DNA of 64,000 bases from Caballeronia sordidicola (lineage in GTDB: Bacteria > Pseudomonadota > Gammaproteobacteria > Burkholderiales > Burkholderiaceae). Below the pieces are notes generated by a model that was given only the letters and a program-made list of their open reading frames with translations, was not told the DNA's origin and did not search any database. The DNA is taken from NCBI RefSeq assembly GCF_001544455.2, contig NZ_FCOC02000002.1, forward strand, positions 1-64,000, written 5' to 3'. Made by a program: the position numbers and the translations under genes. Below, in pieces: positions 1-8,401 of this stretch (position 1 is its first letter; the number at the start of each line of letters is the position of its first letter).

Positions 1-161
1 TTGAACTTGCCATCGACGGGCACGTTCATTTGTTTGGACGTCGCCGTGACGGTGCTTTTGGTTGTATCGACCTGGGCTTGGGCGAACGCGGAAACCGCAG
101 TGACAAGCGACGCCGCGGAAACGCCAGCAATCAACCAACGGGAAATTTTCACGTGTTTCAT
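1..161 (-). CDS. YceI-like periplasmic protein, N-terminal part (cut by window edge)
   Basis: Only the first 53 or so residues are in the window. They show a signal peptide (basic start MKHVK, hydrophobic core, likely cleavage after AFA or AQA near residues 26-28). The mature start, QVDTTKSTVTATSKQMNVPV followed by DGKF, resembles YceI-family proteins, which are periplasmic lipocalin-like beta barrels that bind polyisoprenoid chains. It sits downstream of a cytochrome b561 gene on the same strand, a pairing common for YceI genes. The family call is moderate because most of the gene lies outside the window. Confidence 0.72.
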   Translation of the reverse strand, partial: MKHVKISRWLIAGVSAASLVTAVSAFAQAQVDTTKSTVTATSKQMNVPVDGKF

Positions 162-317
162 GTGTGTCCTGAAGCAATCCGGATAGTGGGACGAGCCGCT
201 ATTTGAGGAGCAAACGCAAGTCTGTGCAACCCGCCACGAAGAAACTGGCTATCAACAAACAGGAATCAATAATTGTCGATTTCCGGCGAATACATCGCAA
301 AAAAGCACGCAGGGAAA

Positions 318-878
318 TTATCGGAGGAACGGAATCATGCGCGCAAGCAGGCCGTCGCGATCGACAAAATGGTGCTTCAGCGCTGCAAGCACATGCATGG
401 CGACCAGCACCAGCAGCGTGTAATTCAGGTAGATGTGGACCATTTTGAGCGTGACCTTCAGCGCGGCGTCCGGGCCGATGATGGTCGGCAACGGGACCAG
501 GCCAAGATAGACGACCTGGATTCCGGCGGCCGAACTGTACAGATAGCCAGACACCGGAATGATCAGCATCAGCACGTAGAGCAGGAAATGCGTGAGATGC
601 GCGACGCCCTTCTGCCATGCCGGCATGCGCCGTGGCATTGACGGCGTCTTGTGCGTGCTGCGCCAGAGCACACGGATCACGGCGAGCGCAAACACGGTCA
701 CGCCGATCCATTTGTGCCACGAGAAATACTTGAGTTTGGTTGGCGTGAAACCGGGGATATCGGTCATGATCCAGCCGAGATAGAAACCGCAGACGATCAA
801 TAGCGCAATGAGCCAGTGGAGGCCAATCGCGGTGCGGCTGTAGCTCTCGGAGCTGGCGAAGTTCGGGCTGCGTTCCAT
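318..878 (-). CDS. Cytochrome b561 (CybB-like membrane di-heme protein)
   Basis: A 186-residue inner-membrane protein of the bacterial cytochrome b561 family, which passes electrons from the quinone pool to periplasmic acceptors. Four hydrophobic segments are visible (about residues 17-37, 56-72, 93-115, 145-165). Histidines suited to heme ligation are H21, H55, H148 and H162. I chose the start at 878 (MERSPNF) because a GGTGG lies just upstream. An in-frame start at 923 would add 15 residues but has no ribosome site. It is followed by the YceI-like gene, so the pair probably form one transcription unit. Confidence 0.88.
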   Translation of the reverse strand: MERSPNFASSESYSRTAIGLHWLIALLIVCGFYLGWIMTDIPGFTPTKLKYFSWHKWIGVTVFALAVIRVLWRSTHKTPSMPRRMPAWQKGVAHLTHFLLYVLMLIIPVSGYLYSSAAGIQVVYLGLVPLPTIIGPDAALKVTLKMVHIYLNYTLLVLVAMHVLAALKHHFVDRDGLLARMIPFLR

Positions 879-1324
879 ACGGTGTCCACCAGAAGAAGTG
901 CGGAATTGACGTTTCCGACCCATAGGTTTATCGCTGGGAGATGCGGTAAACCCGGGATACAGGTCTTAAGGCCGCCATCCTACCCGAACAAGTAAAAAAC
1001 GGCTTTGAGGAGAGAAATAGTTGCCGATCTACAGTTGCTGCGTAGTTGACATCAGGCTGACGCCGCGATGAAAAATCGCATCGGGGGCAGCAAGCCGCGT
1101 CCGCTAAACGATAGCAACATGGAATGATCGGACTCGACACTCGAATATCTGGCGCATGCCAAGACCGATTGTTTCTGGGCGCCGCTGCGCTCGAGCGACA
1201 CCGTGCGCCGGTGTTTGTTAGTTTGTTACCATGCGCGCTGGCCCGGCCCTTGCTCTTTTAAGCGGCTGCCCCGGAACCAGAACACACACGATACTGAACA
1301 CGCCCGCGAGCCAGCATTGCACTC
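879..1324. other. Intergenic region between cytochrome b561 and pqiA
   Basis: This 446-bp divergent spacer should hold the promoters for both flanking genes. I found no strong -35/-10 pair, no clear inverted repeat and no terminator. A 70-codon open frame on the minus strand (928-1140) has no recognisable motif or ribosome site and I do not call it. Confidence 0.4.
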
Positions 1325-2089
1325 ATGGAAGAAAACGATCTGATTGCCTGCCACGAATGCGACACGCTTTTTCACAAGCGTACGCTGCCCGCGCGCAGTT
1401 CCGCGAAATGCACGCGATGCGGCGCCACGCTCTACCCCAGCGTATCGTCGAATCTGGACAAACTGTGCGCCGTCACGCTCGCCGCGCTGATCACGTTCCT
1501 GATTGCGCAGGCGTTTCCCATTGTCGAACTCGAAACGAACGGGATCACGTCGCAAACCACGTTGATCGGCGCGATTGTCGCGTTGTGGGGCGAGAACATG
1601 GAAGTGATCGCCGTCATGGTTTTTTGCGCGACGATCCTCTTTCCGCTCACCGAGCTTGTCGCCATGCTGTATCTCGTGGTCGCGCTGCGTGCCGGATTCA
1701 TCCCCGCCGGATTCAGTCAGGTGCTGCGCGCGATCCAGTTTGTGCGGCCCTGGGGAATGATCGAAGTCTTCATGCTCGGCGTGCTGGTCACGCTGGTCAA
1801 AATGATCAGCATCGCGCGAGTGATTCCCGAGGCGGCGCTGTTCGCATTCGGCGCGCTGACGTTGCTTTTCGCGTTGATCCTGACCTTCGATCCCCGCGCA
1901 CTATGGGAAATTGCGGAGCGGCTGACCAAACGCGGCCCCCTGCGATACACCCCGTTCGGCGGCCTGCAATCCGGCATGGGCCCGGACCGGCAGACCGATC
2001 TTCAGTCCGATTCGCCGCTTGATTTGCTGCGGCCGCTCCTGCCGTCAGGCACACCGCCGGACGCAGCTCCTCCACCGCCGAAGCCATGA
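1325..2089 (+). CDS. pqiA: Paraquat-inducible protein A, first copy
   Basis: A 254-residue inner-membrane protein. In the Pqi system, PqiA is the membrane partner of the PqiB tunnel, which is thought to move lipids between inner and outer membranes. The N terminus has a zinc-ribbon-like quartet (C9, C12, C29, C32). It is followed by four hydrophobic segments (roughly 47-68, 95-122, 140-160, 175-195) and the family phrase LTFDPRALW near the end. It overlaps the next gene by 4 bp (ATGA). E. coli PqiA carries two such halves in one chain; here each half is a separate gene. No good Shine-Dalgarno precedes the ATG. Confidence 0.9.
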   Translation: MEENDLIACHECDTLFHKRTLPARSSAKCTRCGATLYPSVSSNLDKLCAVTLAALITFLIAQAFPIVELETNGITSQTTLIGAIVALWGENMEVIAVMVFCATILFPLTELVAMLYLVVALRAGFIPAGFSQVLRAIQFVRPWGMIEVFMLGVLVTLVKMISIARVIPEAALFAFGALTLLFALILTFDPRALWEIAERLTKRGPLRYTPFGGLQSGMGPDRQTDLQSDSPLDLLRPLLPSGTPPDAAPPPPKP

Positions 2090-2781
2090 ACGACCTGCCC
2101 GAATCTGCCGGACCGACCGGCGCCGCAGCGCCGGCCGAAAGCGCGCCGGTCTACACCACTGCCGCGCGTGCGGGGTTGATCGGCTGCCACGCGTGCAGTC
2201 TCGTGCAAAAACGCGCGCACACGGTCGAAACGCAGCGCTGCACCCGTTGCGGCGCGAAGCTGCACCGGCGCAATCCCGATTCCGTCGCGCGCACCTGGGC
2301 GCTGCTGGTGTCCGCCGCGATCCTTTATATTCCGGCGAACCTGTATCCGGTGCTACATACCTCATCGATTGTCGGTTCCGAGGACGACACCATCATGAGC
2401 GGCGTCGCCATGTTCTGGAACGACGGCGACTATCCGCTCTCGGCGGTGATTTTCATTGCCAGTATTCTCGTGCCGATGCTCAAGCTCGGCACCCTCGCCT
2501 ATCTCACCTGGGCCACGCAAACCGCCTCCAAATGGCGTCCGCGCCAGCGCACGACGCTTTACAGGATCGTGGAAAAGATCGGCCGATGGTCAATGCTCGA
2601 TGTTTTCGTCGTCACCCTTACCGTGGCGCTCGTGCGCTTCGGGTCGCTGGCGGTCATCACGCCAGGTCCGGGCGCGCTGGCGTTCGGCTGCGTCGTGGTG
2701 CTGACCATGCTCGCCTCCATGCAATTCGACCCGCGGCTGATGTGGGATCACATCGAACCTTCAGGAAAGAAATATGACTAG
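2086..2781 (+). CDS. pqiA: Paraquat-inducible protein A, second copy
   Basis: A 231-residue paralogue of the preceding gene with the same layout: a cysteine quartet (C34, C37, C52, C55), then four membrane segments, ending with a DPRLMWDHIEP phrase like the FDPRALW of copy one. It starts inside the stop of copy one and overlaps pqiB by 8 bp, so the four genes are translationally coupled. Together the two proteins probably do the job of the double-length PqiA of enterics. The specific role of each half is inference. Confidence 0.9.
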   Translation: MNDLPESAGPTGAAAPAESAPVYTTAARAGLIGCHACSLVQKRAHTVETQRCTRCGAKLHRRNPDSVARTWALLVSAAILYIPANLYPVLHTSSIVGSEDDTIMSGVAMFWNDGDYPLSAVIFIASILVPMLKLGTLAYLTWATQTASKWRPRQRTTLYRIVEKIGRWSMLDVFVVTLTVALVRFGSLAVITPGPGALAFGCVVVLTMLASMQFDPRLMWDHIEPSGKKYD

Positions 2782-4453
2782 CCCGCAAGGCCCCTCAAAC
2801 GACACGGCCAAGGGCCCGAACGAGCCTTCGCGAAATGCAGGCGGATCGCCACCCGGCGGTCTGCCGCCCAATCTCCCCGATCCTGTAATCGAGCCTCGCA
2901 GCCGCTGGATTCCATCGCTCGTATGGGTGATTCCGCTGGTCGCGGCGCTGATTGGCATTGCGCTGGTCGTGAAATCCGTGGCCGGGCGCGGGCCGACCAT
3001 CACCATCAGTTTCGTGAGCGCCGAAGGACTCGAGACCGGCAAGACCAAGCTGAAATACAAGGACGTGGATGTTGGCACGGTCAAGAACATCACGTTGTCG
3101 AAGGATCATTCACGGGTTCTCGTCGATGTCCAGTTGACCAAGGTCGCCGAGGATTTCGCGGTGAAGGACACGCGTTTCTGGGTCGTGCGCCCGCGCGTGG
3201 CGGCGAGCGGCGTGACGGGGCTCGGCACGTTGTTGTCTGGCGCCTATATTGGCGTGGACGCGGGGAAGTCGAAGGAAGACGAGACCCATTTCGTGGGGCT
3301 CGAAACGCCGCCGGCGGTCACGGGCGATCAGAAGGGACGTCAATTCACCTTGCGCGGCGAGTCGCTGGGTTCCATCGATATTGGCTCGCCGATTTATTAC
3401 CGTCGTGTGCAGGTGGGCCAGGTCGTGGGCTTTTCCCTCGATAAAGACGGCACCGGCGTCACCATGCAAGTGTTCGTGAACGCGCCCTACGATCAATACG
3501 TGGGCACGAATTCGCGCTGGTGGCACGCAAGCGGCGTGGATCTGCGGCTCGATTCCAGCGGCTTCAAGCTCAACACGCAATCGCTCGCAACCGTGGTGCT
3601 GGGCGGCATTGCGTTCCAGACGCCGCCGAACCAGGAACCTGGTCAGCAGGCGCCGGACAACATGACGTTCCGCCTCGGTTCCGACGAATCGGACGCCATG
3701 CGCGATCCGGACGGCCAGCCAATCCGCGTTGTCATGAACTTCAACCAGTCGTTGCGCGGCTTGTCGGTGGGTGCGCCCATCGATTTCCGGGGCATTTTGC
3801 TTGGCAGCGTGACGGGTATCGCGATTGACTATGATCCGAAAACCCGCACGTTCCAGATGCCGGTGACCATGAATATCTATCCGGACAGGCTCGGCAAGCG
3901 TTTCCGCGACTCCGCGCCGCGCCAGAACACCGTGGCGGGGCAGGAACTGCTGCAGAAGCTGGTGGCGAACGGCTTGCGCGGACAATTGCGGACCGGCAAT
4001 CTGCTGACCGGACAGCTGTATGTCGCGCTCGATATCTTCCCGAAGGCGGCAAAGGCCACGGTGAACGTCGCGGCCGATCCGCTCGAATTGCCGACAGTGC
4101 CCAACACGCTGGACGAACTGCAGCTGCAGGTGGCGGATATCGCGAAGAAGCTGGACAAGATTCCTTTCGACGATATTGGCAACAACCTGAACAGCGCACT
4201 GAAGAACGCGAACAGCCTCTTCAAGCAGCTCGATACCCAAGTGGCCCCGGAAGCGCGTGACACGCTCACGGCCGCGAAGAAGACCTTCAGCGAAGCGCAA
4301 AGCACGCTGCAGCAAGACTCGCCGCTGCAGTCGGACGTTCATCAGGCGCTGCAGGAACTCACGCGGACGCTGCAATCGCTCAATGCGCTCTCCGATTATC
4401 TGGAACGTCATCCGGAGTCGTTGCTGCGCGGAAAACCAGGAGATAAGCCATGA
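2774..4453 (+). CDS. pqiB: PqiB, MCE/MlaD-domain lipid transport protein
   Basis: A 559-residue membrane-anchored periplasmic protein. A short proline-rich cytoplasmic N terminus is followed by one transmembrane helix (about 46-67). Three MCE (MlaD) repeats follow (roughly 72-165, 190-290 and 315-420), then a helical coiled-coil tail (about 440-545) rich in L, Q and A. Known PqiB forms a hexameric syringe of stacked MCE rings topped by a coiled-coil channel bridging the two membranes. It overlaps pqiA by 8 bp and pqiC by 4 bp, which supports one operon. Confidence 0.93.
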   Translation: MTSPQGPSNDTAKGPNEPSRNAGGSPPGGLPPNLPDPVIEPRSRWIPSLVWVIPLVAALIGIALVVKSVAGRGPTITISFVSAEGLETGKTKLKYKDVDVGTVKNITLSKDHSRVLVDVQLTKVAEDFAVKDTRFWVVRPRVAASGVTGLGTLLSGAYIGVDAGKSKEDETHFVGLETPPAVTGDQKGRQFTLRGESLGSIDIGSPIYYRRVQVGQVVGFSLDKDGTGVTMQVFVNAPYDQYVGTNSRWWHASGVDLRLDSSGFKLNTQSLATVVLGGIAFQTPPNQEPGQQAPDNMTFRLGSDESDAMRDPDGQPIRVVMNFNQSLRGLSVGAPIDFRGILLGSVTGIAIDYDPKTRTFQMPVTMNIYPDRLGKRFRDSAPRQNTVAGQELLQKLVANGLRGQLRTGNLLTGQLYVALDIFPKAAKATVNVAADPLELPTVPNTLDELQLQVADIAKKLDKIPFDDIGNNLNSALKNANSLFKQLDTQVAPEARDTLTAAKKTFSEAQSTLQQDSPLQSDVHQALQELTRTLQSLNALSDYLERHPESLLRGKPGDKP

Positions 4454-5154
4454 GTCTGGCCAGAATTTTCAAGGCCGCCGGCGGCGTGGCGGCATTGGGC
4501 CTCGTGGCCGCGCTCGCCGCATGCAGCAGTTCGCCGCCCGCCCGTTTCTATACGCTTGGCGGCGGTTCAGGCGACGCCGCTGTGAAAACGGTGGCGCCTG
4601 CTTCGTTCTATCTGGAACTGGCGCCAGTCGACATGCCGCCGCAAGTTTCCAAGAACCAGATGGTCGTGCAGGACGGCACGGCGCAAGTGCGCGTGCTGGA
4701 GGATCAGCGCTGGGCGTCGCTGCCCGCCGACGAAGTGCGGCGCGCGTTATCGGCGGATCTGTCGCAGCAGCTTGGCGCAATCGATGTCTATGGCACGCCG
4801 TATCCGGCGGGCGCGGCGGTTTATCGTGTGAAGGTAAATGTGCAGCGCTTCGAGTCGTCGCCGGGAAAACGCGCGTTGATCGACGCCGTCTGGAGCGTGC
4901 GCGGCGTCAGCAATCAAGCTGTGCTGACGTGCCGGACAGTCACCGAACAACCGGTTGGCGACGGCTTTGACGCGCTCGTGGCAGGGCATCGGCAAGCCGT
5001 GGATGCGCTTTCCCAGGCAATTTCCGCAGGCGTGCGCACGGTAAGCTCGGCGCCGCCGTTGACGGCATCCGTCGCGACGAAAAGCGCGAAACCGGCAACG
5101 CCCATTGCGCCGCGTCTGCTGCCCTGCCCCGTGAACGCGGTGCCCGCGCAGTGA
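4450..5154 (+). CDS. pqiC: PqiC, outer-membrane lipoprotein of the Pqi system
   Basis: A 234-residue lipoprotein of the PqiC/YmbA (ABC-type transport auxiliary lipoprotein) family. The N terminus is a lipoprotein signal peptide ending in a lipobox, LAAC, with the lipidated cysteine at residue 25. The mature part opens with SSPPARFYTLGG, the usual start of this family. Family knowledge places it at the inner face of the outer membrane, where it docks the PqiB tunnel. It overlaps pqiB by 4 bp and is followed by a strong hairpin, so it ends the operon. Confidence 0.9.
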   Translation: MSLARIFKAAGGVAALGLVAALAACSSSPPARFYTLGGGSGDAAVKTVAPASFYLELAPVDMPPQVSKNQMVVQDGTAQVRVLEDQRWASLPADEVRRALSADLSQQLGAIDVYGTPYPAGAAVYRVKVNVQRFESSPGKRALIDAVWSVRGVSNQAVLTCRTVTEQPVGDGFDALVAGHRQAVDALSQAISAGVRTVSSAPPLTASVATKSAKPATPIAPRLLPCPVNAVPAQ

Positions 5155-5181
5155 ACTGAGACGCCGGCCAGATCCTGACGC

Positions 5182-5216
5182 AACCCGGTTGCACCGAAAG
5201 GCGCGCCGGGTTTTTT
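5182..5216 (+). terminator. Rho-independent terminator of the pqi operon
   Basis: The stem ACCCGG / CCGGGT closes over a GC-rich loop and is followed by TTTTTT. It lies about 30 bp after the pqiC stop. Confidence 0.7.
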
Positions 5217-5318
5217 GTCGCCCGACCACAACGCCGGCATCTTGAAATTAAGTCGGCGTGCGTCGGGCCGGTTAAGATCGCTCTCCATGACTACTCTTTT
5301 GCAGAATCCACAACACAG

Positions 5319-5930
5319 ATGATGAAACTGATCGGTTCGCTCAACAGCCCGTATGTTCGCAAGACGCGGATTGTGATGGCAGAAAAGAAGATTGACTGCG
5401 AACTGGTGCTCGAAAACGTCTGGGCATCTGATTCGAAAATCCATAGTTTCAATCCGCTTGGCAAGGTGCCGTGCCTGATTCTGGACGACGGCGAAGCCGT
5501 TTTCGATTCGCGCGTGATTTGCGAATACGTCGATACGCTTACGCCGGTCGGCAAGCTCTTGCCGCAGGAACGCCGTGAACGCACGGAAGTCCGATGCTGG
5601 GAAGCCCTCGCCGACGGCATGCTGGACGCCGCCGTGCTGATCCGGCTGGAAGGCACGCAGCGCGAAGAAGCGCAACGAAACGACGCGTGGATCGCGCGGC
5701 AGCAGCGCAAGATTGATGACGGCCTGAAAGCGATGTCCAAAGGACTCGCCGCCAAGAACTGGTGCTCGGCCAATCACTTCACGCTCGCCGACATTGCCTG
5801 TGGCTGCGCACTCGGCTACATCGACTACCGGATGCCCGATCTGAACTGGCGCGAGGATTACCCCAATCTCGACAAGCATTTGCAGCGTTTGTCGCTGCGC
5901 CAGTCTTTTATCGATACGCTGCCTGTCTGA
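5319..5930 (+). CDS. Glutathione S-transferase family protein (YibF-like)
   Basis: A 203-residue soluble protein with the two-domain GST layout. A thioredoxin-like N-terminal domain (1-78) includes the cis-proline phrase KVPCLILDDG and the glutathione-contacting DSRVI. An all-helical C-terminal domain (about 85-203) has the N-capping phrase FTLADIACGCALGY. It resembles the single-subunit YibF type, whose substrate is unknown. It stands alone between two terminators. ATG codons at 5319 and 5322 are both possible starts. Confidence 0.88.
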   Translation: MMKLIGSLNSPYVRKTRIVMAEKKIDCELVLENVWASDSKIHSFNPLGKVPCLILDDGEAVFDSRVICEYVDTLTPVGKLLPQERRERTEVRCWEALADGMLDAAVLIRLEGTQREEAQRNDAWIARQQRKIDDGLKAMSKGLAAKNWCSANHFTLADIACGCALGYIDYRMPDLNWREDYPNLDKHLQRLSLRQSFIDTLPV

Positions 5931-5958
5931 GTTCTCGGCACGCGTCACGAAGTCACGA

Positions 5959-5990
5959 AGAAAAGCCCCTTTGCCGGGGCTTTTCTTTTT
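5959..5990. terminator. Bidirectional terminator between GST and esterase genes
   Basis: The stem AAAAGCCCC / GGGGCTTTT has a 5-nt loop and is flanked by A and T runs. It can end both the plus-strand GST transcript and the minus-strand esterase transcript. Confidence 0.8.
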
Positions 5991-6002
5991 ATTCCAACCC
6001 GC

Positions 6003-7028
6003 TTACTTCGCCAGCGCCTTCTTGAGCACCGTGTTCGCCTGATCGATCGCGGCGCGCGTGGCCGGCGTCTTCGCGAGCGCGTTGAGCATCACGAAGTCGT
6101 GGAACGTGCCTTCGTAGCGCACGGCCGTCACCCGGACGCCCGCCTGCGAGAGCTTGCGCGCGTAGGCTTCGCCTTCGTCGCGCAGCACGTCGTTTTCGTC
6201 GGTGATGACGAGCGCGGGCGGCAGATCCTTCAATTGATCCAGCGACGCCCGCAGCGGCGACGCCGTGATCTTCTCCCGATCGGACGCGTTCGGCGCGTAG
6301 GCGTCCCAGAACCACTTCATGGCGTTCCTGGTGAGCCACGGGCCGTCCGCGAATTCGTTGTATGAGCCGTCGTCGAAGTTCGCGTCGGTGACCGGATAGA
6401 ACAGCACCTGATAACGCAGCGCCGGGCCGCCCTGCTCCTTCGCCATCAACGTGACGGCTGCCGCCATGTTGCCGCCCACGCTGTCACCGGCCACGGCCAT
6501 GCGGGTTGCATCGACGTTGAACTGCTTTGCATGTTCGGCCACATAGCGCGTTGCCGCGTAAGCCTGCTCGATCGGCACCGGGAATTTGGCCTCGGGCGAG
6601 CGGTCGTAGTCGACAAAAACCACGGCCGCCTGTGCGCCGTTGGCGATTTCGCGGATCAGGCGGTCGTGCGTGTTCTTATCGCCGAGAACCCAGCCGCCGC
6701 CGTGGAAATACATGATCACAGGGAGCACGCCCTTTGCATGCGCCGGGCGCACGACGCGGATGGCGATCTTGCCGGTCGGACCGGCCTCGATCACGCGGTC
6801 TTCGATTTGCGCGGCTTCCTTCTGGATTGGCTGCGACTGGGCGCCGGCGAGCACGTTGCGGGCATCGGCGGGAGACAGGGTGTAGATCGGCGGCCCTTTT
6901 TGCGCCGTGAGCGCGTCGATGAACTGCTGTGTCGCCGGTTCGAGCACGGGCGCAGCCTGCGCAATGGCGCTTGCGCCGAGCGTTGCAGCAACTGCAGAGG
7001 CGATGACGAGAGACTTGAGCTTGAACAT
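6003..7028 (-). CDS. Secreted alpha/beta hydrolase, HSL-type esterase/lipase
   Basis: A 341-residue hydrolase of the hormone-sensitive-lipase family (bacterial family IV). Residues 1-26 form a signal peptide (cleavage after AQA), so it is probably periplasmic or exported. The oxyanion motif HGGGW is at 109-113. The nucleophile elbow GDSVGG has its serine at 183, and the triad is completed by D280 (END) and H310 (TFHDF). The start at 7028 has AGGAG six bases upstream; an upstream in-frame start at 7139 does not. A TetR gene lies behind it on the same strand, and a copy of the shared operator motif sits 110 bp upstream, suggesting repression by that TetR. The substrate is unknown. Confidence 0.87.
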   Translation of the reverse strand: MFKLKSLVIASAVAATLGASAIAQAAPVLEPATQQFIDALTAQKGPPIYTLSPADARNVLAGAQSQPIQKEAAQIEDRVIEAGPTGKIAIRVVRPAHAKGVLPVIMYFHGGGWVLGDKNTHDRLIREIANGAQAAVVFVDYDRSPEAKFPVPIEQAYAATRYVAEHAKQFNVDATRMAVAGDSVGGNMAAAVTLMAKEQGGPALRYQVLFYPVTDANFDDGSYNEFADGPWLTRNAMKWFWDAYAPNASDREKITASPLRASLDQLKDLPPALVITDENDVLRDEGEAYARKLSQAGVRVTAVRYEGTFHDFVMLNALAKTPATRAAIDQANTVLKKALAK

Positions 7029-7137
7029 GCTGACTCCTGTTAGTGACGGTGCGGTGGATAAGTGATGAATAATGTGAAGCGTTAAATCGGCTAAAAATGC
7101 TCGGGAAATGCCTAAAAAAGTCTGTGAATTCAAATGC

Positions 7138-7155
7138 ATCTACTTGTAGATAGAC
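7138..7155. promoter_or_regulatory. Operator-like site A, upstream of esterase
   Basis: ATCTACTTGTAGATAGAC has dyad arms ATCTAC/GTAGAT around a TT centre. It shares the pattern ATCTACTNNNAGATAGAY with sites B and C. It lies 110 bp before the esterase ATG, where a repressor could block transcription. Confidence 0.6.
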
Positions 7156-7462
7156 AACTATATTCAGTGCTTCCAGAATCTTTACGGCCTTTCTTGCTGC
7201 CTTTCTTGCGGCTTTGCAGCGCCTTCGTCAACGTAAATATGGGTTACCGCGTGGATCGATGCAGACTGCTAAAGGTCAAGGGCGACAACCACTTACAATG
7301 AATTACCCGCTTTTGCGCAATTCAAATGCATATCGCTAGTGGTTTACTCGTCAACCAGACCGGTCCGCTATGCACTGTCACACCATCTTCAAATACGGTA
7401 AAAAAGTAAGATAAAAACGCCATGAATCTACAATTTCGGCCGACTATCGGAAATCAAAATCT

Positions 7463-7480
7463 ATCTACTCAAAGATAGAC
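7463..7480. promoter_or_regulatory. Operator-like site B, between TetR and esterase genes
   Basis: ATCTACTCAAAGATAGAC, extended to the left, forms CTATCT-N6-AGATAG, an imperfect dyad of the size TetR dimers bind. It is the second of three near-identical copies and lies about 100 bp beyond the TetR stop codon. Confidence 0.55.
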
Positions 7481-7581
7481 AAAAATCGATAAAGAGTTAT
7501 TCATTCGTAGCAATATTCCGAACAATCCCGGAAAGCGCGCATTTCATTACAGCGTCACACTTCTCGCACTCGCGATTTCAA

Positions 7582-8157
7582 TCAGCGCTTTACTGTTTGC
7601 GTGACTTCATCAAGACGTACTTTGGAATGAAACAGGCGGCACGCCAACAAACTACCTTGATACGCCGCAAATAGCGCCCGGGCGGTCACATCGGGTTTCC
7701 CGTTGACTCGCAAGGTCTCCTGCTTCTCGCCTTCGGCCAGCACCTTTGCCAGCCACGATTCATTCGCTTTAAAAAAAGCCTGCACTGCATGACGGACATC
7801 TTCCGGTAATGACTGAATATCCGCAGCCAGCATTCCACACAAACAAACCTGATCGCCTTCGCCTACGATCTTGCCGAACAATTTCACGTACCGATCGAGT
7901 TTCTTCTCCGCAGAAGCGGAACTGTCGATGGCGTAAATCGATGACATGACGTCAGCGCTATACGTGTTCACCGCCTCAAGCACCAGATCTTCCTTCGACG
8001 GGAAGTAATAGTGAATGCTCGATGTCTTTACCCCAACCAGCGTCGATAGGTCCCGATAACTGAAACCGTTATACCCGCGCGTCATCAACAGGATTTGCGC
8101 GTGTTCGAGTAACTGCTCGCGAACGGTGTTTTTGTCTGGGGTTTTCTCGTTGTTCAT
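7582..8157 (-). CDS. TetR/AcrR-family transcriptional regulator
   Basis: A 191-residue one-domain-plus-ligand-pocket repressor. The N-terminal helix-turn-helix spans about 14-60 and includes GYNGFSYRDLSTLVGVKTSS followed by IHYYFPSKEDLV, the classic TetR recognition-helix signature. The C-terminal half is an all-helical ligand and dimer domain. I start at the ATG at 8157; a TTG at 8199 would add 14 residues. Neither has a strong ribosome site. A copy of its probable operator lies in the spacer of a consensus promoter upstream, consistent with autoregulation, and two more copies lie before the esterase. The inducer is unknown. Confidence 0.87.
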   Translation of the reverse strand: MNNEKTPDKNTVREQLLEHAQILLMTRGYNGFSYRDLSTLVGVKTSSIHYYFPSKEDLVLEAVNTYSADVMSSIYAIDSSASAEKKLDRYVKLFGKIVGEGDQVCLCGMLAADIQSLPEDVRHAVQAFFKANESWLAKVLAEGEKQETLRVNGKPDVTARALFAAYQGSLLACRLFHSKVRLDEVTQTVKR

Positions 8158-8271
8158 TTCGGGGTTCTGCTTAGATACTGCAGTCGTTTTTTGCGCCAAT
8201 GTGCTTCACTAATACCTTGTACCTAGGCTCTTGCGGTGTCGTGCTCTAACTTCAACCTAAGCCATGGCCGT

Positions 8272-8300
8272 AATTTATCTACTAGAAGATAGATTGTCAA
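8272..8300 (-). promoter_or_regulatory. TetR-gene promoter with operator site C in its spacer
   Basis: On the minus strand, TTGACA (8300-8295) is followed by exactly 17 bp and then TAAATT (8277-8272), a near-consensus sigma-70 promoter. The spacer is occupied by the third operator copy, ATCTACTAGAAGATAGAT (8277-8294 on the plus strand). This is the textbook arrangement for an autorepressing TetR. Confidence 0.72.
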
Positions 8301-8351
8301 GCGATGTAACGTCGATATCCGCATCTTTTTCTAGAGTCTTTCACAATGTAC

Positions 8352-8379
8352 AAGGAAGCGGGCTGCGGCCCGCTTCCTT
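8352..8379 (-). terminator. Hairpin after mnmA
   Basis: A perfect 12-bp stem AAGGAAGCGGGC / GCCCGCTTCCTT with a TGCG loop lies 23 bp past the mnmA stop. The T run is short, so termination may be partial or the hairpin may protect the 3' end. Confidence 0.6.
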
Positions 8380-8401
8380 TGATGCATCGATACATACAGC
8401 T

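Larger units (their letters stand above)
7029..7581. other. AT-rich spacer between esterase and TetR genes, with two operator-like sites
   Basis: This 553-bp non-coding stretch is visibly more AT-rich than its surroundings. It contains operator copies A (7138-7155) and B (7463-7480). I see no credible reading frame or RNA gene in it. The esterase promoter must lie here but I could not place it with confidence. Confidence 0.5.

Noticed and set aside
928..1140. A 70-codon open frame on the minus strand before cytochrome b561
   Set aside because: No ribosome site, motif or resemblance to a known protein.
3110..4411. A 433-codon minus-strand open frame opposite pqiB
   Set aside because: It is a shadow of the MCE protein gene with typical reverse-frame composition.
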